Shown here: positions 52,969 to 64,000 of the stretch, piece after piece
How the letters are laid out: each line of letters begins with the position of its first letter
Position numbering within the stretch: position 1 is the stretch's first letter
Source of the DNA: Rhineura floridana
Lineage: Eukaryota > Chordata > Lepidosauria > Squamata > Rhineuridae
Direction: 5' to 3'
Length of the DNA stretch: 64,000 nucleotides
NCBI RefSeq assembly: GCF_030035675.1
Contig: NC_084480.1
Span: forward strand, 16,201,263 to 16,265,262
Translations under genes and position numbers: made by a program
Notes under the pieces: generated by a model
Told to the model about the DNA's origin: nothing
The model's input: the letters and a program-made list of their open reading frames with translations, nothing else
The model's database searches: none

Positions 52969-53085
52969 GGGATGGGGAACCTGTGGCACTCCAAATGCTA
53001 CTCTCCCATCATCCTAGACCATTGGCCATGATGACTGGAAAAGTTATAGGAATTATGTCAGTGCCTGTAGAGTGTGATATGAGGT
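52969..53085. repeat. MITE family A, strongly diverged
   Basis: GGGATGGGGAACCTGTGGCA and CTCCCATCATCCTAGACCAT keep the left arm. The right arm is scarcely recognisable. Confidence 0.4.
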
Positions 53086-53540
53086 GAGTGTGAGTGTGTT
53101 GGTTTAGAACGTTGATATCTTTTCCTTGTGTAAACCATTCTCAATAACCCAAATACAATGGAGCTGAATGTTCTACTGGCTTGAACTTGAACATTTAAAA
53201 GGAGATTCTTGGACTGAATACAATAAAATCAGTTCTTTTCTCTTTTCTCTTTCTGCAGTTAGAGGGTTTCTTACTTGCTTGCTCTTTGATCTTAAGACGC
53301 TATGTAGAACTTTACTTCACTCTCAAGGGAGGCTTAACGACTTGTTATCATTAAAGTCATTAAAGTCTCTGGAGCTTTTTTAGATAAAGAGCTTTATGAC
53401 TTTTATGGGTTTAACAGTTCGATAAAATTATTTAAAAGCAGCTTAAACTAAGAGTTTAGAGTATGCTGCATTAGAGAGAAAAGAAAGGTTACTTGCCTCG
53501 TCGGCCATCTTACAGCTTCATACCTAGAACGTTGATATGT
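53086..53540. other. Intron, unassigned
   Basis: GAACGTTGATAT occurs at about 53,108 and again at about 53,528, hinting at an unresolved direct repeat around an insertion. Otherwise nothing is recognised. Confidence 0.3.
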
Positions 53541-53998
53541 TTAAATATAAATGTGCTGATTTTGTAAGGGTATGTAGGAGTAAACTAAATTATTTTTTTT
53601 CTTTTCCCAATGGTAGTAAGACAAAATTCTGTTATAATGGGGGCTGGCTGTTTTAATTGTTTTGCTTTTTATTATACTGTGATTAAGAAATCTGATTTGT
53701 TTAATCTATTATGCTTAAAAATAAGCTTGTTTTAACATGTTTCTTTTTCCTTGAAACGTAGGGAATATTCTGTTTAGTCTATTATGTCTATTATGATTTT
53801 TTCTTGTATTTCTTGTACTTAATTTTATATGCAATGTTTATATTACGTTGATACTAAAGAGGATGTTTTGTTCAGTTAACTGTATTTTACTGGGGTTTTT
53901 TTTGCAGTTGTTGTTTTAAGATGTTTTGACTTCTTGTACACCGCTTAGAGTTTTATTTCAATATAAGTGGTATATAAATGGACTAAATAAATAAATAG
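53541..53998 (+). repeat. LINE 3' UTR, L2-like
   Basis: A T-rich 3' UTR ending TTGTACACCGCTTAGAGTTT and GGTATATAAATGGACTAAAT. The ending has L2-type structure; no coding part is recognised. Confidence 0.5.
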
Positions 53999-54147
53999 TC
54001 CAACAATATCTGGAGGACCACAGGTTCCCTATTGCTGCTTGAAGGAGCCCAAAGCAGATCATAGATGTTTCTACCTAGGCATTGTAGAGGGCCAGACCTA
54101 CTTAGGTTACGTTGCTTTGTAGGCCTCCATTATAGTCTAGACTAGCC

Positions 54148-54286
54148 TTTCCCAACCTTTGGGTCCCCAGATGTTGCTGGACTACAACTCCCATCAGCCC
54201 CAGCCAACATGGCCAATGGTCAAGGATTATGGGAACTGTAGTCCAGGAACATCTGGGGACCCAAAGGCTGGGAAAGGCTGGTCTAG
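54148..54286. repeat. MITE family A, near-perfect palindrome
   Basis: CCTTTCCCAACCTTTGGGTC at the left and CCAAAGGCTGGGAAAGGCTG at the right, with CCAGATGTTGCTGGACTACA mirrored by TGTAGTCCAGGAACATCTGG. Confidence 0.88.
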
Positions 54287-54477
54287 ACTAAAGATGTAAT
54301 AAAATAAAAGGGTGTTTCTGTTTTCACATACAGGTTTGCATGGTACGACTAGCTATCTTTTCCTTAGGTAAAGAATTCTCCTTGGGGCAATCCAAGCATT
54401 ACACCGGTAAGATGCAAAGCGGGTGGCAGTGTGTATTTCCAACAAAACAAACAGGGTGGTTTCCTTTAACCCTTCCT

Positions 54478-54640
54478 CCCTGTTGGAGGCAGTATGTTTC
54501 TGAATACCAGTGGCTGTAAACCGCATGAGTGGAGTGTGCTGTACTCGGGTCCTGCTTGTAGGCTTCCCATGTGCATCTAGTTGGCCACCGTGAGAACTAG
54601 GTGGGCTACTGGTCTGACCCAACAGGGCTCTTATGTTCTT
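54478..54640 (+). repeat. CR1 LINE 3' end
   Basis: TGTTGGAGGCAGTATGTTTC, TTGGCCACCGTGAGAACTAG and CAGGGCTCTTATGTTCTTC. Confidence 0.82.
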
Positions 54641-54849
54641 CACACAGATTCCCCAAGGAGGAAGATGCATATCTTGCACCTTTCCTCAAAGCAGAGAGCT
54701 GTCTATGAAAGGGACTCTTTTTTACATCTTCTTCCTATGATTTTATGGTGTCACAGCATTTGGTGCTGTCCACTAGTTTTGGTGGTGTTAAGTAGTGGGT
54801 TATACAGACTCATGGAGGAGGAGAGATCTGTCAATGCAGTGTTATTAAC

Positions 54850-55238
54850 AGCTGGTATAGCACAGTGGGGAGGAGAGCCTGGCTGGGAGTCCAGAGTCTG
54901 TGAGTTCAAATCCCCGCTCGTGTCTCCTGGGCGTCAAGGGCCAGCTAAAGAACACCCCACAGTGAGTGGCTCAGGGGTTACGTGCCCTGCCATTTGTGCA
55001 ACCGTGGGCAAGTGGCATAGTCTCAAGGAGCCCAGTAGCCCCCCAGCTGACAGTTGCGGACAAGGAAGGGCTGGCTTGTGCAGCTGTGGCAAGCTGAGCA
55101 GGCCTAGCCAGCTGGGGAGGACTAGCTTCAGAGGGAGGCAATGGGAAACCCCCTCTGAATACCTCTTACCATAAAAACCCTACTCATAGGGTCTCCATAA
55201 GTTGGGATCGACTTGAAGGCAGTCCATTTCCATTTTCA
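54850..55238 (+). repeat. Long SINE with BovB-like tail (SINE D)
   Basis: The head GCTGGTATAGCACAGTGGGG and B-box GAGTTCAAATCC look tRNA-like but differ from SINEs A-C. The 3' third (GGCAATGGGAAACCCCCTCT, GGGATCGACTTGAAGGCAGT) is shared with SINE B. The open frame across it is fortuitous. Confidence 0.72.
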
Positions 55239-55239
55239 G

Positions 55240-55440
55240 TATTGTGTTTGAACTTACATACCGCTTTTGTCACACGTGATCTCAAAGCGGTTTACATACA
55301 AATAAGTCCCATCATTACAAAATAAGTTACATCACCACAACATACAAATCAAACCACAATAATTTAAATATCAACAAACATCAATAATAAAATATAAAAC
55401 CATACTATATCAATAATAAGACTATGGAATCAATACTCCA
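55240..55440 (-). repeat. L2-like tail, reverse
   Basis: CATACCGCTTTTGTCACACG and CTCAAAGCGGTTTACATACA, the complement of an L2-type 3' end. Confidence 0.45.
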
Positions 55441-55870
55441 AAACAATCTAACCAAAACCACGAAGAGCTAAAGAAAGTGATACATTTCCATCAAACAGTA
55501 AACTCCCAACAACTATGTGGCCATCTGTGCCTCCAGAAGACTGGTATACGAAGTACTGAGGCACCAAGAACTGAAGCCACTTAAGTCTTCTCCATCTCCA
55601 CATGCCTCCTGCCTGGATTGACACACCATTAGTATCCTCTTGTCTTCTGCTCCAGCAGCTCACCTTCAGCTGAGAGCTGCAGGATGACAGCCCTCACACT
55701 CTTATCAGGCACAAGCTTACTATAACTGGGGAGGCAAAAATCCCACAGTCTTCAGCCAAGGACCCCAGCTGCACTTCCTTCCATCCAAGCACACACCAGC
55801 CCCACCTCCAGAAGCTCTTGCCAGGCACAAGCTTAAGTATTATACCTGGGGAGGACTATATAAGGGCTAC
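55441..55870. other. Intron, no recognised feature
   Basis: Nothing identified. Confidence 0.35.
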
Positions 55871-55872
55871 AT

Positions 55873-56066
55873 GGAGCCTCCAGGGTTCAGAGGCAGCATG
55901 CTGGTCCCTGCTAGTTGCTGGGGGGAGCAGCAACAGGAAAGTGCTCTTGTGCTTAGGTCCTGCTTGTGAACGTCCCATGGACATCTGGTTGGCCACTGTG
56001 AGGACAGGATGCTGGACTAGATGGGCCACTGGCCTGATCCAGCAGGGCTCTTTTTATGTTCTTACC
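55873..56066 (+). repeat. CR1 LINE 3' end
   Basis: GGTTCAGAGGCAGCATGCTG, GCTGGACTAGATGGGCCACT and CAGCAGGGCTCTTTTTATGT. Confidence 0.86.
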
Positions 56067-56650
56067 ATTAGGCTGTGACTCCCAGAAGGTCGGTCAGGTT
56101 TGAATTCAGCCCTTTGGCTGAATGTTGTCCCCCCAACCTTGAACTACAGCATCTCTGACATGTGGATTTACTGGCATCATGTCTAATTTGCTCCTACGTT
56201 ACATCTGAAGTCCCACTGAGTGAACTGTGCACATCAGTGTAGTGTGGTGCACTGCTTATGAGCTGTTCCCCAGAAATCCTTGATTTATATCTCACTTTAT
56301 CCTCAAGCTCTCTTGGTAGCCCCAACATGTTTTAGCCTCAACCCTTTCAGGTAGAATTTCAGCACAACCCCCGATTCTTACCATTGCCAGCAAATTATTT
56401 AGTCTTGGATAAAGAAACATCTTAAGGATCTCAGCTTTTTTATTTTTTATAAACAGGTTTCTAGACCATATGATAACAAAGATAGGCTTGAAGATGCATG
56501 AATGATGCCTGAAGAAATATCAGAAGTGGAATGGGGCTCATAAAAGTTTCCTGTAGTCAGCAGTTAGGCTCTGGTGCCTTACATAGTGCTTTGCCTTATG
56601 ACAGAGTCCATATAAACATGCAAATTCTATGTAAATTTATTTAATTTGCA
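56067..56650. other. Intron, no recognised feature
   Basis: Nothing identified. Confidence 0.35.
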
Positions 56651-56651
56651 T

Positions 56652-57006
56652 AATACAGTGGTTCCCAAACTCCCCCCCCGTACCACTTGAAAATTGCTGA
56701 GGGTCTTGGCCAGTGGTGGCTGGTGGCTCCATGTCAGCAGGGCAGTGGAATCTGCTCAGCACCTTGGACAGCTCCTTGAAAGTTCACACCAAAACCTGAA
56801 GTGGATTCCACTGCCTGCTGGATATGGAGCCAACAGCTGCCACTGGTCTTGGCGGACCACTTAATGATTTTTCTGCCTGTTGTAACAATTGTAATTCACT
56901 GGGCTGATTTTTTAAAGTTGTGTTTTTACACACACCGCATGGGCCGCCTGAATGAAGTTCGGGGACTACTGGTGGTCTACAGACCACCGTTTGGGAATCC
57001 CTAGCA
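56652..57006. repeat. hAT-like MITE family C
   Basis: TACAGTGGTTCCCAAACTCC and GACCACCGTTTGGGAATCCC are complementary termini. An unrelated block near 56,710-56,840 seems inserted in the left half. Confidence 0.7.
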
Positions 57007-58080
57007 TAACATAACTGGGTTGCAGAATTCTGTGTAGAATGTTTTTGGGTTTTTTTTTTTTGAAAAAAGAGCAACACAGACCTCCTTTGCCCAGAGCTTC
57101 TTGCAAATGATTCCTTAAGCCAGAGACTCCCAAACCTTTTGGACCTAGGAGCCCCATTTGGAAATCTAAGAAACTGTCATGGGCACCATAACCATTAAAC
57201 AGAAGAACAACTGGTGATGCTCAGAAATCTGCCCTCCCCCCAAAAGCAGGAAATTCCCTACCACCCCAACAAATAAAACACATTAAAAAAGCAAACTAAC
57301 ACCCCAAAACACTGCCAAAACTCACTTAAATAAAAATTAGGAGTCAGGCCAGTATGGTGTCTGAGCACCATGTTGAAGGCACCAGATTTAAGCATATGTC
57401 CAGTTTAATCCATGAGAGTATCCATCCTGGGTTTTCTTTAGATTCGAAGTACTAGAAGTTCTCAGCCTTAGCAAAACGTAGTCTCTTCCCAGAATCCCCC
57501 TTTTTTTTTGCAAAGCCATCATCAGCCATGACCTCATTAGCAACCCTTTCTCTATTTCCTCTTAGTCTCCTTGGCAAAGGTGCATCAGATCCAGCCTGAT
57601 ATATATCTTATCTGCATGATGTAATGGCTTGGCTTCTGTGTCAGAGTCTGCGGGCTTGCAGCCAAGAGTGAAGCCAAAGTGTTGTGTTTGGGATGATTTA
57701 CTGCCAAACCTTGAGTTCAGTGGAAACCCTGCCCAATTATGCTTGCATGTTATTAGGTCAGACACCCTTTAAAAGATGATACGAAAAGAAGCCCAAGGTG
57801 GACATCTCATAATGCGAAGCCCATTAGGCAAACCTGACAGGGCCTTTGATTAGAGTGATTAGGAGATTCAAACCTCTATGGCAATCTCACGGGGCAGGGG
57901 CGGGAGACTGAAAATGCAGTCAAACCTTCCTTAGTTCAACCTGCTTGCAATGAAACGATGGCTGCAAACGTATATCTTAACTGAAGAACTGACTGGAAAT
58001 GTGAAAATGCTGGAAAGGGAGATAAATTATTGGGTCCACCTCTAGGAAATGGGCTGTTGCCTCTAGGAAAGACTTTCCAT
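57007..58080. other. Intron, mostly unassigned
   Basis: At 57,120-57,200 GACTCCCAAACCTTTTGGAC is another hAT-like end. Nothing else is recognised. Confidence 0.35.
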
Positions 58081-58173
58081 TGGCTTCAGCGAGCTTGGAA
58101 AAGTTACTTTTTTGAACTACAACTCCCATCAGCCCCAGCCAGCATGGTAACTTTTCCAAGCTCGCTGAAGCCA
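58081..58173. repeat. Perfect 27-bp hairpin with MITE A-like loop
   Basis: Arms at 58,081-58,107 and 58,147-58,173 are exact reverse complements (they begin TGGCTTCAGCGAGCTTGG and end CCAAGCTCGCTGAAGCCA). The 39-nt loop holds ACTACAACTCCCATCAGCCC, the MITE A core. Confidence 0.9.
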
Positions 58174-58253
58174 TTGCGGGCTTCAGTCGGTAGGCGGCAA
58201 GAAGATACAAAACTGCCTGCTACTGAGTCAGACTACAGTATTCTCTCCTCTGA

Positions 58254-58590
58254 GGGCAAGGGCTGTAGCTCAGTAGCAGAGCATGTGCAGAGATGGTTCC
58301 AGGTTCAGTCCTTGCCACCTCCAGGGACAGCTGGGAAAGACTCTTATTTGAAACTATGGAGCGCCACAGCCATTCAATAGAGACCAGGGGTGTGGGAAAC
58401 CTGTGGCCCTCCAGATGTTGCTGGACTCCAGCTCCCATCATCCCTGGCTACGTTGGTTGGATCTAATAGGAACCGGTGTTCAGCAACACTTGGAGGGCTA
58501 CAGGTTCTCCCATCCTTGGTGCAGACAATACTAAGCTTGGACGGACCAATGGTTTGGCTTCGTATAGACACCTTCCTATGCTCCTGTGAC
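58254..58590 (+). repeat. SINE A interrupted by a MITE A
   Basis: The SINE head GGGCTGTAGCTCAGTAGCAG through about 58,380, then MITE A (58,383-58,516: CCCTCCAGATGTTGCTGGAC and CAACACTTGGAGGGCTACAG), then the SINE remainder TGCAGACAATACTAAGCTTG to CACCTTCCTATGCTCCT. Confidence 0.78.
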
Positions 58591-58844
58591 TAGTGGTAGC
58601 AATCAACCAGAGGACTTCGTTTATTATTTTATTAGATTTATATTCTGCCCTTTCTCCCAGTAGGAACCCAGGGGTAGCAAAGGTCCCTTTAATCCCAGAG
58701 ATGCCTGAGAATGAACCTTGGCGGGACCTTGCGCATTCAAAACTCTGTCACTGAGACAAATCCTCCCCAGTGGAACACTCCTATACAGAGACAGTAATCT
58801 GTTTATTCTAATTGACGGTGGCTCTCCAGAGAAGTGAGCGCTGA

Positions 58845-58962
58845 TCATGCAAAGCTGCCTTCTACTGGATCTGACCACTGGCCTCTCTAGCTTGCCCAAT
58901 ATTGCCTGCTCTGAATGGCAGCAGCTCTCCAGGAGCTCTGCACAGGTCTTTCCCAGCCCCAG
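58845..58962 (-). repeat. SINE A fragment, reverse
   Basis: AAAGCTGCCTTCTACTGGAT, CTAGCTTGCCCAATATTGCC and GCAGCAGCTCTCCAGGAGC. Confidence 0.6.
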
Positions 58963-60004
58963 TGTCTGAGATCGTTACGGGTTCTACTTAGTTATGCTCC
59001 TACCGAGGGCCAGACAGAAAAGCTTGGAGGGCTACATTTGGCATCTGGGACTGAGGTTCCCCAGGGTGTAAGGGCTCATGTGGTGCCTGGTGATAGCGCC
59101 TGGCATATCTCTTCTACAGTTCAGCTTTCCCCTTCCAAAACAGCTGTTGCATTTTTCACCCCACTGCTGGCCTCTGTTCATTTGGCAGAGGAATATGTTG
59201 CTAAACACACCCTGTGATCATTCAGCATTGCAGAAATGCAAGATCATTATCAGATGCAGACTTCTAGTTACCTTCACTTGGAAGCAACTGGGCTGCACTG
59301 CTGTGGGAAAAGCACTTTTAAGATGTATGTGTTGAATCAATATGTTTTGCAATTCAGTTCCTGCTCCAGTTCAGCAACGATAAAAATGGGTCTGCCTCCG
59401 TTCCATTTCATGCCGCCTGCATTTCCGCTTCAACTACTTCTTATTATAAGAGGCTGTTATGTAACTGGATTGGGCCAGAGTATTGCCTGCTGCCCTGCAA
59501 GGATATGTTTTGCAGATAGCTTTGAGACTTATCCATGCCTAAGTCAGTGCAGGATTGAAGACTCATTAAGTCTTCAGACTAGAGGTGGAATTTCACGGCT
59601 TGTTTCAATGAATTCAAAGTCTAGCTTGGTGCTCGTTGGAGATGGAAGAGATGCTGTTGGCGCAGGACTCCTAAATGCATTCAAATCCTACGTGGCAGAA
59701 CTCTGAAACTTTTAAAATAAAACTTTAGGATGGTGAATGTGTAGGATGGTGAATGTTTATTATTTAATGTCCCCCCTCCAAGAAACAACTCTGTGCAACC
59801 TGAATGAAAAGGGAGAGTGAAACCCCTTTAAATATTCTTAAATCTTAAAGTTTTACTTGGATTTGTAAAATATCCAGAGATTCTTAATTATGTCTTATCA
59901 TTAAAGCTCTGTTGAGTTTTGTGGTGTTGGAGGAGTGGGGATGGGGTAGGATTGTTTTTTTTTTTTTTTTACTAACCTGCTTTTTCCCCACTCCCCCACA
60001 CCCC
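58963..60004. other. Intron, no shared repeat; candidate conserved stretch
   Basis: 59.2-59.7 kb looks single-copy and compositionally balanced. It holds an open frame of 156 codons without recognisable homology. A T-run lies near 59,957. Confidence 0.3.
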
Positions 60005-60440
60005 ACCCAGGGATGTCAATTTTAGTTCTCCCAGTTTCTCATTTTTCCAATCTTAAATTCATTTCTGCAGCAATTTGTGATTTTTTTCTGCAGCAATTTG
60101 TGATTTTTTAAAAAAATCCTCATGAACATTCTTCATCATTTTAGTGTGAATGTATCCTAAGAAACACCTTTTTTTGTATGCAGTTTTGACTAATGTACAC
60201 ATTTTGGCAAACAACTTCTCTGGTGCAATGCATTTTTGTATGTTGTCTTCACTCAGAAATTCATTTTTATGCACACTTTTTAAAAACATTGCTTGGTTGG
60301 AGAACTGCATTACAAAATTTGGACAAGTGTGAATTTCAAAGGATGGCTGTGTTTCAGTTCTCATAGAAAGTGCAAATTTGATAGATTTAGCTTCGCATGT
60401 GAACTGAATCAAATTTCTTCTCCACAGCAAGTGGCAAGCC
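60005..60440 (-). repeat. Family E AT-rich repeat, reverse
   Basis: The uninterrupted copy of the family, with a local duplication of TCTGCAGCAATTTGTGATTT. Confidence 0.62.
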
Positions 60441-60637
60441 TAAAAAAAACCAGGGACAGCAGCTACTGAGTAGAAAAATACTCAGGATTGATATATACCC
60501 CAGGGTATTTAGATATAGTCTGGTTGGGGTATATATAAGTAGAGTGTATTACAAAATCTGATGATATTGAAGCTATAATATCAGGATTGGTCAGGAAGTT
60601 CATTTTTGTTATATAGTCTTTGGGTTCCTCTAGAGCA

Positions 60638-60776
60638 GTCTTTCCGAACATTTGGGTCCCCAGATGTTGGAGTACAACTCCCATCAGCCCTAGTCAGCAT
60701 GGCCAATGGTCAGGGATGATGGGAATTGTAGTCCAGCAACATCTGGGGACCCAAAGGTTGGGAAAGGCTGCTCCAG
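60638..60776. repeat. MITE family A
   Basis: TTTGGGTCCCCAGATGTTGG and CAACATCTGGGGACCCAAAG pair. CATGGCCAATGGTCAGGGAT is in the centre. Confidence 0.85.
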
Positions 60777-60825
60777 AGCATTCATCTTGATTTGCTTGCA
60801 GAAAGCATACACAGAGGTTAGATTA

Positions 60826-60934
60826 TTGTTGTTGTTATGTGCCTTCAAGTCGACCATGACTTATGGCGACCCTATGAATTAGCGACCTCCAAGAGCATCT
60901 GTCGTGAACCACCCTGTTCAGATCTTCTAAGTTC
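60826..60934 (-). mobile_element. Very short BovB insertion (109 bp) with target duplication
   Basis: Only the last about 110 bp of BovB in reverse: TTGTTGTTGTTATGTGCCTT, ATGGCGACCCTATGAATTAG and ACCACCCTGTTCAGATCTTC. AGGTTAGATTA is repeated at 60,815-60,825 and 60,935-60,945. Confidence 0.9.
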
Positions 60935-60954
60935 AGGTTAGATTATATCTGAAC

Positions 60955-61130
60955 TTTATTGAGCATTCATTCTGATTTGTTTGTGGGGAGGCTGCATAAA
61001 AAGGAGCATTTGTCCTGCAGGGCGTTTATGTATCTTTCCATTCATTCCGCACTTTTCATTCAATTTCCCTGTCACTTTCCTAACTGCAAAATGTCAGTTT
61101 CTTTTTTAAAGTGGATTTGTTGTGCTAGGG
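60955..61130 (+). repeat. Family K repeat
   Basis: TTGAGCATTCATTCTGATTT, GTTTGTGGGGAGGC and CCTGTCACTTTCCTAACTGC. Related to the 51.0 kb copy and the window start. Confidence 0.55.
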
Positions 61131-61270
61131 CAGCCTTTCCCAACTAGTGGGCCACCAGATGTTGTTGGACCACAACTCCCATCAGCCTCAGCCAGCACTG
61201 CCAATGGTCAGGAAAGATGGGAATTGTGGTCCAACAACATCTGGTGGCCCACTAGTTGGGAAACGCTGTG
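61131..61270. repeat. MITE family A with perfect 40-bp arms
   Basis: 61,136-61,175 and 61,224-61,263 are exact reverse complements. The arm sequence (TTTCCCAACTAGTGGGCCAC) departs from other family A copies at several positions, on both arms at once. Confidence 0.92.
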
Positions 61271-61900
61271 CTAGGGTGACAAAGTGCTTTAATCCCCTTT
61301 AATTGCACAAACCTAAATTTCCTGCAAAATGCCAACTGTCTGGAGGCACCCTTAGAAAAAGGGTGTGGCTCTGGGGGCTGGCTCTTGGGGCTGTCATGAA
61401 GAGCTCCTGGCCTTCAGAATATACCATTACACCACTGGAGGAAAGGGAGCATTTAGAGGTGACTGTTATGATGTATCTTTTAATCCTGCATATAACTAAT
61501 ACATTTCTCAAAAGTTTTACCTACTATATAATTTGGAAAGTTGTTTGTTCATTATACATTTGGCCACCTCTTAAGCTATCATAACCCAATTTTGCACCAT
61601 GTTTCCTAAGGCTGAGGAGCAGGTTGTCATCTATGCTTAGATACAACTGGATATCATTTTGAATGAAGATGGTGGACTGAACCTTTCAAAACGGCACTGA
61701 CTTTTAACTGCTGATTTCAAAACTGTGCTGATTTTTTGGTTTCTCAGAATTCCACAGCAATGCTAGGCACAAGGCTGGTAGTCATTCATAGTTGCCATTT
61801 GCATTTTCTTCAGGTGTATTAACCTTCAGGAAGATAGGATGTAAATAAAAATGATTGCATTATCAAATTAATCCCATATCTATCTCTTTTTAACCTGCAG
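61271..61900. other. Intron 3' end with splice acceptor
   Basis: No repeat recognised. It ends with TATCTCTTTTTAACCTGCAG, a strong polypyrimidine tract and CAG acceptor at 61,900. Confidence 0.7.

Positions 61901-64000
<2,100 letters not shown>

Noticed and set aside
54581-55174. 197-codon + strand frame
   Set aside because: Crosses a CR1 3' end and a SINE. Chance opening.
59236-59706. 156-codon + strand frame
   Set aside because: No domain, signal or homology that I can recognise, and no splice or start context. Kept only as a possible conserved non-coding stretch.

Overview
This is vertebrate nuclear DNA, almost certainly from a squamate reptile. The reasons are a MAPK4 coding exon with vertebrate splice signals, a CpG-island promoter, BovB/RTE, CR1 and L2 LINEs side by side, tRNA-headed SINEs with BovB-type tails, and many short palindromic DNA transposons. 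There are no operons, ribosome binding sites or CRISPR arrays.

Layout. 1-14,110 is intergenic. It holds a CR1 LINE (about 2.2-6.4 kb) with an intact ORF1 and an ORF2 that has lost its endonuclease domain, two BovB copies, and assorted SINEs and MITEs. 14,110-15,400 is a CpG island with a CRE palindrome, a probable non-coding first exon and a strong splice donor at 14,789. About 47 kb of repeat-rich intron follows. At 61,901 a good acceptor opens the first coding exon of MAPK4 (ERK4). It has about 795 nt of 5' UTR, the ATG at 62,696, and kinase residues 1-182 ending at a donor at 63,242. The rest of the kinase lies beyond the window.

The only host gene I can support is MAPK4. Nearly all long open frames elsewhere are LINE remnants or simple-repeat artefacts. 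The repeats show clear copying relationships. An alanine-tRNA-derived SINE ('SINE A' here) has a tail resembling the CR1 3' end, and a second SINE ('SINE B') has a tail resembling the BovB 3' end. Several insertions are nested, which gives a relative-age series. The MITE family names A-K used here are local labels, not database names.

I found no convincing new biological system. The most interesting items are the endonuclease-less CR1 copy, a palindrome whose two arms have changed together, a three-layer nested insertion at 21.1-22.0 kb, a splice-created upstream ORF in MAPK4, and a LINE fragment ending in a C2H2 finger.
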